Source of the DNA: Actinomyces lilanjuaniae
GTDB lineage: Bacteria > Actinomycetota > Actinomycetes > Actinomycetales > Actinomycetaceae
Direction of reading: 5' to 3'
Length of the DNA: 64,000 nucleotides
Assembly (NCBI RefSeq): GCF_003606385.1
Contig: NZ_CP032514.1
Span: 558,001 to 622,000, forward strand
In this document: in pieces, positions 48,148 through 56,878 of the stretch
How positions within the stretch are numbered: the first letter of the stretch is position 1
How the letters are laid out: each line of letters begins with the position of its first letter
Position numbers and translations under genes: made by a program
The notes under the pieces: generated by a model
Database searches by the model: none
What the model was told of the DNA's origin: nothing
What the model saw: only the letters and a program-made list of their open reading frames with translations

Positions 48148-48195
48148 GCTCCGCCCGGGCCCCACGTGATGAAATGTGTGGGACCCGGGCGGAGC
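48148..48195 (-). promoter_or_regulatory. Strong intergenic stem-loop after the defensin gene
   Basis: 18-bp stem (48148-48165 and 48178-48195) with a 12-base loop. The only non-Watson-Crick pair is U-G when transcribed from the minus strand, so the hairpin is optimal in the operon mRNA. No U-run follows. It starts 21 bases after the defensin stop and may stabilise or partly terminate the defensin transcript, giving more peptide than machinery. Confidence 0.75.
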
Positions 48196-48215
48196 TGGTT
48201 AGAGAGCCTCTGGGG

Positions 48216-48419
48216 TCAGTAGCACTTGCAGACGAGGTTGGCAAAACTGCCGCAGTAGCCGCCCTTGTATCCCTTTGCCCTGCAGATCTGGCTGCACTTC
48301 TTCTCGTTGAGGGGGCAGGGGCCCTCGGCGCCCTCGGTGGGTGCGTGGGTCTCTGAGCGCAGGGCCTGAGTGAAGTCGGCGCCAGCCAGGGTGGTGGTGC
48401 GGCGGATGAACTGGGACAT
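48216..48419 (-). CDS. afnA: Actifensin/plectasin-like CSalphabeta defensin precursor
   Basis: 67 residues; ATG at 48419 with strong AAAGGAGGACATC. Leader about 1-32 (SQFIRRTTTLAGADFTQALR, then acidic SETHAPTEGAE), no Sec signal. Core GPCPLNEKKCSQICRAKGYK then GGYCGSFANLVCKCY. Cys at 35, 42, 46, 56, 64, 66 give C-x6-CxxxC-x9-C-x7-CxC, the CSalphabeta pattern, with the gamma-core-like GYKGGYC and terminal CKCY shared with fungal plectasin (KGYKGGYC...VCKCY) and close to actifensin of Actinomyces ruminicola (GYRGGYC...CTCY), as I recall those sequences. Expected disulfides C1-C4, C2-C5, C3-C6. Plectasin binds lipid II; the same target is likely but unproven. The N-loop (PLNEKK) is short and charged. 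First gene of the minus-strand operon. Confidence 0.9.
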   Translation of the reverse strand: MSQFIRRTTTLAGADFTQALRSETHAPTEGAEGPCPLNEKKCSQICRAKGYKGGYCGSFANLVCKCY

Positions 48420-48435
48420 GATGTCCTCCTTTTCT

Positions 48436-48460
48436 GCTCCGGATATCCTGAGTCCGGAGC
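48436..48460 (-). promoter_or_regulatory. 8-bp inverted repeat in the defensin leader region
   Basis: GCTCCGGA, 9-base spacer, TCCGGAGC, directly upstream of the ribosome site of the defensin gene. Could be an operator or an mRNA hairpin controlling translation. Confidence 0.6.
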
Positions 48461-48477
48461 GGTCGGTGTGTGGTTGC

Positions 48478-48499
48478 CATATACCTCCCGGGTGGGAGG
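48478..48499 (-). promoter_or_regulatory. Candidate defensin promoter: TATATG with adjacent palindrome
   Basis: On the minus strand TATATG (48483-48478) is a -10 candidate 60 bases before the ATG. It is abutted upstream by CCTCCC-N4-GGGAGG (48484-48499), and no good -35 hexamer is present. That layout suits an activator-dependent promoter. Confidence 0.45.
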
Positions 48500-48860
48500 G
48501 GTGTGGCGAATGGACTCAGAAGGACTGCGCTGACGGAAGCTGTCGGTGTCACCTCATTCCAGGCGGACTGCTTGTCCGGGTTTCCGTGCTGCCTGAGTGC
48601 TCCCGTCCTCGTTCCTTCTGATACCTGAATACTATGCGCTCGCCCCAGGCGGTGTTATGGGGCAGAAGATGGAACTTCTCCTGCGCCTCCTCCTTAAGGG
48701 TGAGGGAATTGATTGTTCCTGACTCCGTGCAATGTCAGCACAGTACAAGAAGCGCGACACAAGGTGCATGGCACAAGCGGGCTATGTATGCAGGGAGGCC
48801 GGGCTGTCGTGTCCGCATGCGCTGTTAGCAAGGGGAGCGGTGGCACATCAGTAAATGCCG
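48500..48860. other. Intergenic region between defensin operon and ABC permeases
   Basis: No supported gene. Short open frames (for example 48694-48894 minus) lack ribosome sites and defensin-like cysteine patterns. The stretch is relatively AT-rich for this genome and presumably holds upstream activation sites for the defensin promoter. Confidence 0.45.
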
Positions 48861-48903
48861 TGCGGCCCTGTGCCGCACCGATAAGGCGCAGCACAGGGCC
48901 GCA
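48861..48903 (-). terminator. Hairpin terminating the ABC permease operon
   Basis: Perfect 13-bp inverted repeat TGCGGCCCTGTGC / GCACAGGGCCGCA with a 17-base loop, 53 bases after the last permease stop. The T-run is weak (CATTTACT). Confidence 0.65.
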
Positions 48904-48956
48904 ATGGGGTGGGTAGTAAGTGACGAGTCTTGGATCTGGCTCCAGATCCGGTTACC

Positions 48957-51506
48957 TCAGTCCTGGGCCAGGGCCAGGACGGGCGGCACCCGGCTGGCGG
49001 CCTCGGCAGGACGCCAGGTGGCCAGCACGCCCACGGCTGCGGCAGCCAGGAAGGCCCCGGCCAGGACCAGCCAGGGCACCTGGATGACCAGGTTGTCACC
49101 GGAGTCCGAGTTGAGCAGGGCGGCCGATCCCGCGATGCCTACCGTGCAGCCCAGCAGGATGCCGATGGCTCCGCCCAGGAGGGCGGTGAGGAGGCCCTCG
49201 GTGAGGAACAGGCGGCGGACCTCTGCTCGCTGGGTTCCGGTGGCGCGCAGCACCCCGATCTCACGGGTGCGCTCCAGCACGCCCACGGACGCGGTGTTGG
49301 CCATACCGGACAGGGCGATAAGCAGCGTGAAGACGAGCACCCCGCCAATGACTACGGTGACCTGCTGGACCATCTGGGTGAAGGAGGCCCTGCCCTCGGC
49401 GGAGGTGACAACCAGGAGACCGGAGCCCGCCAGGGCCTGACGGACCGCGGTGGCCGGTGCCTGGTCAGAGCCGTCACCGCTGGCGCGTGCCCACAGGGAG
49501 ACGCTGGTCGGGGCGTCCCCGGCCAGTTGCTGGGCCACTGCCGGTGTGACGACGGTGCCTGCCTCCTCTGACACGTGGACGGTGAGCTCGGCGCTGCCAG
49601 CCGGGCCGGACAGCGTGATGGCCGATCCGTCCTCCAGGCCGTAGATACCCCCGATGATGAGGGTGTGGTCGTCCAGACCCTCCAGGCCCTGGTCGGAGCG
49701 GATGACCGGGGTGATGGCGTCGCGGTCGATGACGTCCAGGGTCATGGAGGAGTCGTCCGGGTCCCCAGCACCTTCTGGGTCTTCTGGATCCTCGGCGCTG
49801 CTGCCACTCTCGGCAGTGCTGGAGGTGACCTGGGCCTCAATGCGGGGCACGAGCGTGGTGGCCTCCACGCCCTCGACGGCCTCCACCTGGGAGACCAGGG
49901 CGGTGGCGTCCCGCTCAGCCGTGATCCCCTCCACGCGGATGTCCACCGGGGAGCCGGAGGCCAGGTAGCCCTCCATGGAGGCGTCAACGCTGGACAGGCC
50001 GGTGGCCAGGGTGGCGGCCACAGCCACCGAGACCAGCAGGGAGGCGGCGGTGGCGGCGGCCCGTCCGGGGTTGCGGGCCAGGTTGCGGGCGGCCAGCTGG
50101 AGCACGGGGCGGCGCGAGCGCCCGCTGAGGACCTCAGCCAGGCGGGAGGCGCCGACCACCAGCAGCGGCAGGGAAGCAATCACCCCCAGCACGGTGACCA
50201 CCGCTCCGGCCGTGATGTACTCCAGCACTCGCGCGGTGACACCCTGCCAGATGAGTCCGCAGCCGACCAAGGCGATGAGCACCCCTGCTGCGGCGACCGC
50301 GACCCGCCGCCTGCCCAGTGCGCTGGTGTCAGCGGTCTGGCCAGTCAGGGCCACCAGCGGGGAGACCCGGGTGGCCTGGCGGGCCGGGCGCAGCACGGAG
50401 ACCAGGGTGACTACCGTGCCGATGAGGACGGCCAGGGCGAAGGACCTCCAGGAGACGGTGAGGTGCTCAGCCTCAAGGCCCTCCACCACCCCGGAGCGTA
50501 CCACCGTGGCGGCCACGACCGCCCCGGCGGCCGCCCCGGCCACGGAGCCCACCACCCCGGAGAGCAGGCCGGTGCGCAGCACCGAGCCCATGACCTGGCG
50601 GCGGCTGGCGCCCACGCAGCGGGTCAGGCCGATCTGGTGGGTCTGGCGGGCCACCAGGGTGGTGAAGGTGGTGGCGATGACGATCCCGGCCACCACGGCA
50701 CACACCGGCGTGAGCAGCCGTAGCAGCAGGAACGCCGTGGAGGTAGCACCCCCACCAGAGGTGCTGGCGCGCCAGGTGACCACGTCTGCGGCCGTGCTGA
50801 CTTGCGCGTCGGCCTGGGTGGCCTGGAGCGCCTCGGTGACGGCCTCACGCAGTTCCTCGGGGCTGATGCCCGGCCGGGCGGTGATGTAGAGGAAGGCGGG
50901 TCCCTCGGGTACCCCCAGCGCGGCGCGGGCCTCGGCGGTGGCAAAGACCAGGGGGACCGAGTTGACGTCAGCAGCGACCTCGGCGCTGGGCTGGATAATA
51001 CCTACGACGGTCACCGTGGTGGTCGTCCTGGCCGGGCCACCGCGTGGGCCCTGGGCCAGGGTGGTCGTGCTGCCCACCTCCAGGCTGTACTGCTGGGCGA
51101 AGGTGGAGGAGACCGCCACCTCCTGGGCGCTCTCCGGTAGGCGGCCACTAGTCAGCCGGGTGCCCCCCGAGACCTCCGGCACGTCCAGCACAAACAGGGA
51201 GAACACGTCGGCGCTGTTCGCGCCCGGCGGGATTCCCCACATCTGCCTCTGGATCTGGGGGCGTACCGCCGCCACCCCGTTGGCCTGGGAGACGTCGCGC
51301 ACGGCCTGCTCGGGGAACACCCCCTCGTCTGCTGTGGCGGAGGCCTCGGCCACGACGTCGGCCTTACCCACGCTGGCCCAGGCGTCCGCAGTGAGCTGGG
51401 CGCGGAAGGAGTCAGAGACGATGAAGGAGAACACAATGAGGACGGCGCTCATGGCCACCGCTACCATAGCGGCCACGGTGCGGCGGGGGTCGAGCAGGGC
51501 GGGCAT
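48957..51506 (-). CDS. FtsX/MacB-type ABC permease, copy 3
   Basis: 849 residues from ATG at 51506 (AAGGAGTACCGCTC upstream; a longer open frame upstream is not translated by this site). Architecture of the large Gram-positive type: one N-terminal helix (MPALLDPRRTVAAMVAVAMS), a large extracellular domain, an FtsX domain with three helices near 270-400, a second extracellular domain and a final FtsX domain (FTLLIALSGMANTASVGVLE; REIGVLRATGTQRAEVRRLF). No ATPase domain. It shares long near-identical blocks with copies 1 and 2. Likely lipoprotein- or peptide-related mechanotransmission or efflux; candidate defensin immunity. Confidence 0.88.
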   Translation of the reverse strand: MPALLDPRRTVAAMVAVAMSAVLIVFSFIVSDSFRAQLTADAWASVGKADVVAEASATADEGVFPEQAVRDVSQANGVAAVRPQIQRQMWGIPPGANSADVFSLFVLDVPEVSGGTRLTSGRLPESAQEVAVSSTFAQQYSLEVGSTTTLAQGPRGGPARTTTTVTVVGIIQPSAEVAADVNSVPLVFATAEARAALGVPEGPAFLYITARPGISPEELREAVTEALQATQADAQVSTAADVVTWRASTSGGGATSTAFLLLRLLTPVCAVVAGIVIATTFTTLVARQTHQIGLTRCVGASRRQVMGSVLRTGLLSGVVGSVAGAAAGAVVAATVVRSGVVEGLEAEHLTVSWRSFALAVLIGTVVTLVSVLRPARQATRVSPLVALTGQTADTSALGRRRVAVAAAGVLIALVGCGLIWQGVTARVLEYITAGAVVTVLGVIASLPLLVVGASRLAEVLSGRSRRPVLQLAARNLARNPGRAAATAASLLVSVAVAATLATGLSSVDASMEGYLASGSPVDIRVEGITAERDATALVSQVEAVEGVEATTLVPRIEAQVTSSTAESGSSAEDPEDPEGAGDPDDSSMTLDVIDRDAITPVIRSDQGLEGLDDHTLIIGGIYGLEDGSAITLSGPAGSAELTVHVSEEAGTVVTPAVAQQLAGDAPTSVSLWARASGDGSDQAPATAVRQALAGSGLLVVTSAEGRASFTQMVQQVTVVIGGVLVFTLLIALSGMANTASVGVLERTREIGVLRATGTQRAEVRRLFLTEGLLTALLGGAIGILLGCTVGIAGSAALLNSDSGDNLVIQVPWLVLAGAFLAAAAVGVLATWRPAEAASRVPPVLALAQD

Positions 51507-51627
51507 GAGCGGTACTCCTTGTTGTTTGGGGTTGTTTGGGGCCTTTATTGTTTTCTGGGGCTCCGGTTTTCCTGCTGTGCTGGTTCGCCGGGTGCTCACG
51601 GAGTCACGGCGACTGGGGCTGGTCCTG

Positions 51628-54177
51628 CTAGTCCACGGCCAGCGCCTGGACGGGCGGGACCCGGCTGGCGGCACCCGCCGGGCGCAGCGAGGCCAGCACA
51701 CCCACGGCCGCGGCAGCCAGGAGGATGATGAGCAGCCCTGGTGCCAGCCACACGGGGACGGACAGAGGGCTCCCCTCCCCGTTGTTGAGCAGGGCGGCGG
51801 CTCCCGCGACGCCGACGCCACACCCCAGCACAAGGCCGATACCGCCGCCCAGGAGAGCGGTGAGGACCCCCTCGGAGACGAAGAGCGAGCGGACCTCTGC
51901 GCGCTGGGTTCCGGTGGCGCGCAGCACCCCGATCTCACGGGTGCGCTCCAGGACGCTCATGGAGGTGGTGCTGGCCATGCCGGACAGGGCGATGAGCAGC
52001 GTGAAGACGAGCATGGCACCCACGGCTGCAGCTACCTGGACCACCTCATCGGTGAGGCCGCTGCGGGACTCCATGAAGTCAGCGACGTAGAGGCCGGTGC
52101 CCTCAAGAGCCTCGCGCACCGCTGCGGCCGGTGCCTGGTCGGTGATCTCCCCGCTGGCGCGTACCCACAGGGTGGAGGCGGTGGGGGCGTCCCCGGCCAG
52201 CTGCTTAGCCACTGCGGGCGTGACCAGGGCCTCACTGGCGCCCGGGTTGACGCGGACGGTGAGGTCGGCGCTGCCCTCCGGGCCGGTGAGGGTCACCTGG
52301 GTGCCGTCGGGGATCTCGTAGACGCTCTCCAGGACAAGCGTGTGGTCGTCCAGGTCCTCCAACACCTCCAGGGAGCGCAGGACTGGGGAGACCGCCTCCT
52401 GGTCGGTCGCTATGACGGTGACGGTCTGGTCGTCGACGTCTTCATCGACCTCTGCCGAGGCTGAGGTCATCTGCACGTCGAGGGAAGGCACGGCCACAGC
52501 CGTCTCCACGCCCTCGACCGCCTGGACCTGAGCAGTGACCGCCTCAGCGTCCTGGTCCGTAGCCAGGTCCCCGACAATGATGTCAACCGGGGACCTGCTG
52601 GTGACATAGCTCCCCCAGGAGGCGGTGAAGACGGACACCCCCGTGGCCATGGCGGCGGCCACGGCCACGCAGACCAGCAGGGAGGCAGCGGTGGCCGCCG
52701 ACCGTCGGGGGTTGCGGGCCAGGTTGCGGGTGGCCAGCTGGAGGACGGGGCGGCGCGGGCCGCCACTGAGGGCCTCGGCCAGGCGGGAGACCCTGGTGAC
52801 CAGCGTCGGCAGGAGGACCATGACGCCGAGGACCACCACGACGGCCCCGGTGACGAGGACCTGCAGCGCCCGCCACGTGGCACCACCCCAGAGGAGTCCC
52901 AGGCCCAGGACGATGACGGCAGCCCCGGACACTGTGGCCAGCCGCCTGCGCCTGCGCGGTGAGCCGCTCCCGGCGGCCTCGCCGGTCAGCGCCACCAGCG
53001 GTGAGACCCGAGTGGCCTGGTAGGCCGGGCGCAGCACGGAGACCAGGGTCACCACGGTGCCGATGAGGACGGCCAGGGCGAGGGACCTCCAGGAGACGGT
53101 GAGGTGGCCGGTCCCCACACCCTCGATGACCCCGGAGTTGATGACCAGCGCGGCCAGGCCGGTGCCGGCGGCGGCCCCGGCCACGGAGCCGGCCAGTCCG
53201 GTGAGGGTGGCGGTGCGCAGCACGGAGGCCAGGACCTGGCGGCGGGTGGCGCCCACGCAGCGCAGCAGCCCGACCTGGCGGGTCTGGCGGGCCACCAGGG
53301 TGGTGAAAGTGGTGGCGATGACGATCCCGGCCACCACCGCGCACACCGGCGTGATGAGCTGGAGCAGGTTGAGCGCGTTCGAGCTGGTGGCGCCCGCGTT
53401 CTGCGCACGCATGGTGATGATGTCCGAGGCGGTGTAGACCTCCACGCCCGGCTGGACGGCGGTCACGGCCCGGGTGAGCGTGGCGACCAGCTCGCCTGCG
53501 CTGGTTCCCGGCTGTGCTGTGACGTAGAGGACGGCCGGGTCCTGTGAGAGCCCCAGCTCAGCCTGCTCCTCGGCCGTGGCAAAGATGTGGGAGATGCCGT
53601 TGGGGTCGTTCCGGGTGATCTCAGCCCCAGGCTGGACCACGCCGACGATAGTCGCTGTAGAAGTAGTCGCTGTGGAGGTCTGCTCCGAGTCCGGGTCACC
53701 AGAGGCCAAGGTGATGGTGGAGCCGACTGTAGTGCCGGTCCCGGCTCCCAGCTCCTCCTCGTGCTGGAGGAAGGAGGGGGACACAGCGATCTCACCGGTC
53801 CTCTCCGGCAGGCGCCCCTGCACCAGCTCGGTGCCGCCTGTCGGCTCCGGCACGTCCAGGACGATCGCTGAGGTGTCGGAGAGGCCCCCGTGGTGGCGGA
53901 CCGACACGTTTCCCTCGGTGTAGAGGCGAACAGCTGCCGCACCGTCGGCCTGGGAGGCCTCCTGCACCGCCTGTCCGGAGAGCCGCCCGTCAGCCGTGGT
54001 GTCCCTGGGGTCCACGAGCACGACCGCGTCGGCCTCACCCACGCTGGCGCGGGCGTCGGCGGTGAGCTGGGAGCGGAAGGAGTCGGAGACGATGAGGGCA
54101 AAGGTGATGAGGGCAGCGCTCATGGCCACCGCCACTACGGCGGCCACGGTGCGGCGGGGGTCGAGCAGGGCAGGCAT
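51628..54177 (-). CDS. FtsX/MacB-type ABC permease, copy 2
   Basis: 849 residues, ATG at 54177, same ribosome site and surrounding bases as copy 3 (GAGCAGGGC.GGCATGAGCGG, then TACTCCTT, on the plus strand), showing recent tandem duplication. Same domain order: N-terminal helix LLDPRRTVAAVVAVAMSAAL, extracellular domain, FtsX (VCAVVAGIVIATTFTTLVAR, RQTRQVGLLRCVGATRRQVL), second extracellular domain, FtsX (REIGVLRATGTQRAEVRSLF). The extracellular domains differ most among the three copies, suggesting different ligands. Confidence 0.88.
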   Translation of the reverse strand: MPALLDPRRTVAAVVAVAMSAALITFALIVSDSFRSQLTADARASVGEADAVVLVDPRDTTADGRLSGQAVQEASQADGAAAVRLYTEGNVSVRHHGGLSDTSAIVLDVPEPTGGTELVQGRLPERTGEIAVSPSFLQHEEELGAGTGTTVGSTITLASGDPDSEQTSTATTSTATIVGVVQPGAEITRNDPNGISHIFATAEEQAELGLSQDPAVLYVTAQPGTSAGELVATLTRAVTAVQPGVEVYTASDIITMRAQNAGATSSNALNLLQLITPVCAVVAGIVIATTFTTLVARQTRQVGLLRCVGATRRQVLASVLRTATLTGLAGSVAGAAAGTGLAALVINSGVIEGVGTGHLTVSWRSLALAVLIGTVVTLVSVLRPAYQATRVSPLVALTGEAAGSGSPRRRRRLATVSGAAVIVLGLGLLWGGATWRALQVLVTGAVVVVLGVMVLLPTLVTRVSRLAEALSGGPRRPVLQLATRNLARNPRRSAATAASLLVCVAVAAAMATGVSVFTASWGSYVTSRSPVDIIVGDLATDQDAEAVTAQVQAVEGVETAVAVPSLDVQMTSASAEVDEDVDDQTVTVIATDQEAVSPVLRSLEVLEDLDDHTLVLESVYEIPDGTQVTLTGPEGSADLTVRVNPGASEALVTPAVAKQLAGDAPTASTLWVRASGEITDQAPAAAVREALEGTGLYVADFMESRSGLTDEVVQVAAAVGAMLVFTLLIALSGMASTTSMSVLERTREIGVLRATGTQRAEVRSLFVSEGVLTALLGGGIGLVLGCGVGVAGAAALLNNGEGSPLSVPVWLAPGLLIILLAAAAVGVLASLRPAGAASRVPPVQALAVD

Positions 54178-54319
54178 GAGCGGTACTCCTTAGTTTGAGG
54201 AACTGGGGGACGCAGTAGGGTGTCTTCTTCCACGAGGACCTCCACGAGGCTGGTCCCCGTGGAGGTCCCGGTGGTAGTGATGGGTCGTGTGGTGGGTGCG
54301 CGCACGGCGGCTGGTCCCG

Positions 54320-56878
54320 CTAGTCCACGGCCAGGGCCTGGACGGGTGGCACCCGGCTGGCGGCACCCGCCGGGCGCAGTGAGGCCAGCACGCCCACGGC
54401 CAGGGCCACCAGCAGGGTGATGACCAGGGGCAGGAACGGGACGGAGACGGCGATGCTGCCAGCCTCCTGGCTGTTCTCCCCGGTGGGCAGGTCATCTGTT
54501 ATGACGCTGATGATCGTCATCATTCCTACCGCTCCCAGAAGGGTCCCCGTAGCGATACCTAGAAGCCCTCCCAGCCCGGCGGTGAGGACGTTCTCGGCCA
54601 CCACGAGGCGCCTGACCTCGGTGCGCTGAGTGCCCATGGCACGCAGGACCCCGATCTCCCGGGTGCGCTCCAGGATAGAGACCCTGGTGGTGTTGGCCAG
54701 GCCCACCAGGGCGATGACCAGGGACAGGCCCAGGACCACCGAGACCATGAGCACGATCTGGTTGAGGTTGTGGGTGACGCTGGCGAAGGCGTCCTCCCGG
54801 CCGTCGACCATGACCTCCTGGCCGCGCAGGGCCTCGCGGATATTCGCCTCAGCGGCTCCTGGGGTGTTGCCCTCGGTGGCGCGTGCCCACACCATGCTGT
54901 TGGTCCCGGTGCCCCCAGTGAGCTGCTGGGCGGTGCCGGGCGTGACCACAGCACCCCAGCCCTCGCGGACACGGGCGGTGACCTCCGTGCTGCCAGCGGG
55001 CCCCGTCAGGGTGACGGTGGTGCCGTCGGGGATGCCGTAGATGCCGCCGACGATGAGCACGCCGTCCTCCAGGTCCTCCAGGCCGGCGGTGGAGTACACC
55101 ACAGGGCTGATGGCCTCGGTGTCCAGCACCGCGATGCCCGACAGGTCCTGGGTGGTCCCGTCCACGGTCTGGGTGACGTCAATGACGGGCACGGTGGTCA
55201 GGGACTCCACCCCCTCGGCCTCCGCGACAGCGGAGGTGACTGTGGCCTCGTTCTCCGGCGTCACGCCCAGCACGGTGATGTCCTTCTGGGAGACGTCGTT
55301 CAGGATGTTCTGGAAGGAGGACTGGAAGGAGAACAGGCCCGTGAAGAGCACCGCGCCCACGCCGACCCCCACCAGGATGGTCGCCGCGCTGGCGGCGGAG
55401 CGGCCGGGGTTGCGGCCCAGGTTGCGGGCGGCCAGGTGGAGCACGGGGAAACGCTGGGCGCTGCACAGGCGCTCGATGAGGGCCGCCCCGGCGGTCACCA
55501 GAAGCGGCAGGGCCAGCAGGAGACCGATAACCAGGACCGCGCCTCCGGCGGCTGCGGTGCTGATCGACCGTATGGACATTCCGGCGATGGTGGTGACCAG
55601 CCCGGCCAGCAGCAGGAGCGCCCCGAAGGCAGCCACCCGGCGGCGCCTGCGGCTGGCGTGCTCCCGGTTGAGGTCCTGGCCGGTGACGGCAATGAGGGGG
55701 GAGACCCGGGCGGCCCGGCGCGCTGGCCGCAGGACGGACACCAGGGTGACCACCGTGGTGGCGATGACGGCGAGGAGGACGGCTGCGGGTGAGATGGTCA
55801 GGCTGGCGCCGTCCAGCTGCTCCATGGCCCCGGCGCGGACCAGGAGCGCCGTGCCCGCGATGCCCAGGACAGCCCCGGCTGCCGAGCCCACCAGGCCGGT
55901 GAGGGCGCCGGTGCGCAGCACCGATCTCAGGACCTGGCGGCGGGTGGCGCCCACGCAGCGCAGCAGCCCGACCTGGCGGGTCTGGCGTGCCACCAGCGTG
56001 GCAAAGGTGGTGGCGATGACGATCCCGGCCACCAGCACGCACACCAGGGCTAGCAGATTGAGCAGGGTGGTGATGATCCCGCCACCGGCGGCGCTCTCTG
56101 CCGTGCGCCGGACCACCACCTCCTCGGCGGAGGCCACATCAGCCTCAGCCGAGGAGGCGTGGACCACCTGGGCGACCTCCTCCTGCAGGGCTGCCGTGTC
56201 AGCCCCCGGGGCGGCGGTCACGTAGAGGAAGGAGTAGTCCGTGGAGGCGCCTATGGCCTCCAGCTGCTCCGGGGTCGCGTAGATCTTGTTATACTGCGAG
56301 GCCCCCGATTCCAGCATCTCTCCGCTGTCCGCCCCGGCCGAGACGATGCCGACCACCGTCGAGCTGGAGCTGAGGCTGCTCTCACTACCCTCACCGCCCT
56401 CCTCTTCTGCGGACGCGACAAGGTTGAGGGTGTCCCCCACCCGGAGGCCCCGGGACTGCGCCAGGGTGGTGTCAATGGCCAACTCGCCCGTGGCCTGGGG
56501 CAGCCTCCCGTCGGTGAGGCTGGTCGGTCCGTCCAGGTCTGGCAGGTCAAGGACCCTGACGTCCGTGTTAGCGCCGTTCCTGAGTTGCTCGGGAAGGTCA
56601 AGGTCCAAGAGACTCCAGTGCTCCCCGCGCACGGAGGCCACCTGGTCCAGGGCCTCGACCTCCTCGGCCACCTCCGTCGGTATGCGGTTACTGCTGGTGG
56701 GAGTGGCTACCTCGCTGGTCACCACGACGTCGGCGCCGTGGATGCTGGTGCGGGCGTCGGCGGAGGCCTGGGTGGTGTAGGTGTCGGTGACCACCAGGGA
56801 GAACACGATGAGGGCGGCGCTCAGGGCCACCGCGACGGTGGCGGCCACGGTGCGCCGCAGGTCAAGCAGGGCGGGCAT
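54320..56878 (-). CDS. FtsX/MacB-type ABC permease, copy 1
   Basis: 852 residues from ATG at 56878, overlapping the ATPase stop (TGATG); an alternative GTG at 56881 adds one residue. The start MPALLDLRRTVAATVAVALS matches copies 2 and 3. Conserved FtsX segments VCVLVAGIVIATTFATLVAR, RQTRQVGLLRCVGATRRQVL and REIGVLRAMGTQRTEVRRLV. Most divergent of the three in its extracellular parts. Direct coupling to the ATPase indicates that this is the original permease partner. Confidence 0.88.
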   Translation of the reverse strand: MPALLDLRRTVAATVAVALSAALIVFSLVVTDTYTTQASADARTSIHGADVVVTSEVATPTSSNRIPTEVAEEVEALDQVASVRGEHWSLLDLDLPEQLRNGANTDVRVLDLPDLDGPTSLTDGRLPQATGELAIDTTLAQSRGLRVGDTLNLVASAEEEGGEGSESSLSSSSTVVGIVSAGADSGEMLESGASQYNKIYATPEQLEAIGASTDYSFLYVTAAPGADTAALQEEVAQVVHASSAEADVASAEEVVVRRTAESAAGGGIITTLLNLLALVCVLVAGIVIATTFATLVARQTRQVGLLRCVGATRRQVLRSVLRTGALTGLVGSAAGAVLGIAGTALLVRAGAMEQLDGASLTISPAAVLLAVIATTVVTLVSVLRPARRAARVSPLIAVTGQDLNREHASRRRRRVAAFGALLLLAGLVTTIAGMSIRSISTAAAGGAVLVIGLLLALPLLVTAGAALIERLCSAQRFPVLHLAARNLGRNPGRSAASAATILVGVGVGAVLFTGLFSFQSSFQNILNDVSQKDITVLGVTPENEATVTSAVAEAEGVESLTTVPVIDVTQTVDGTTQDLSGIAVLDTEAISPVVYSTAGLEDLEDGVLIVGGIYGIPDGTTVTLTGPAGSTEVTARVREGWGAVVTPGTAQQLTGGTGTNSMVWARATEGNTPGAAEANIREALRGQEVMVDGREDAFASVTHNLNQIVLMVSVVLGLSLVIALVGLANTTRVSILERTREIGVLRAMGTQRTEVRRLVVAENVLTAGLGGLLGIATGTLLGAVGMMTIISVITDDLPTGENSQEAGSIAVSVPFLPLVITLLVALAVGVLASLRPAGAASRVPPVQALAVD

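Noticed and set aside
47978..48244. 88-codon frame spanning the coreless leader region
   Set aside because: It is in another frame; the real mini-gene is shown by the ribosome site and leader identity at 48069.
39800..48419. Lanthipeptide or lasso peptide cluster
   Set aside because: No LanB/LanM/LanC, lasso cyclase or YcaO motifs; the precursor cysteine pattern is that of a disulfide-bonded defensin.
48694..48894. 66-codon frame with several cysteines upstream of the defensin gene
   Set aside because: Cysteine spacing does not fit a defensin, no leader similarity to the FIRRTT motif, and no ribosome site.
48957..51938. 993-codon version of the third permease
   Set aside because: The first 144 codons cross the intergenic region and the end of copy 2; the conserved start MPALLDPRR with a ribosome site is at 51506.
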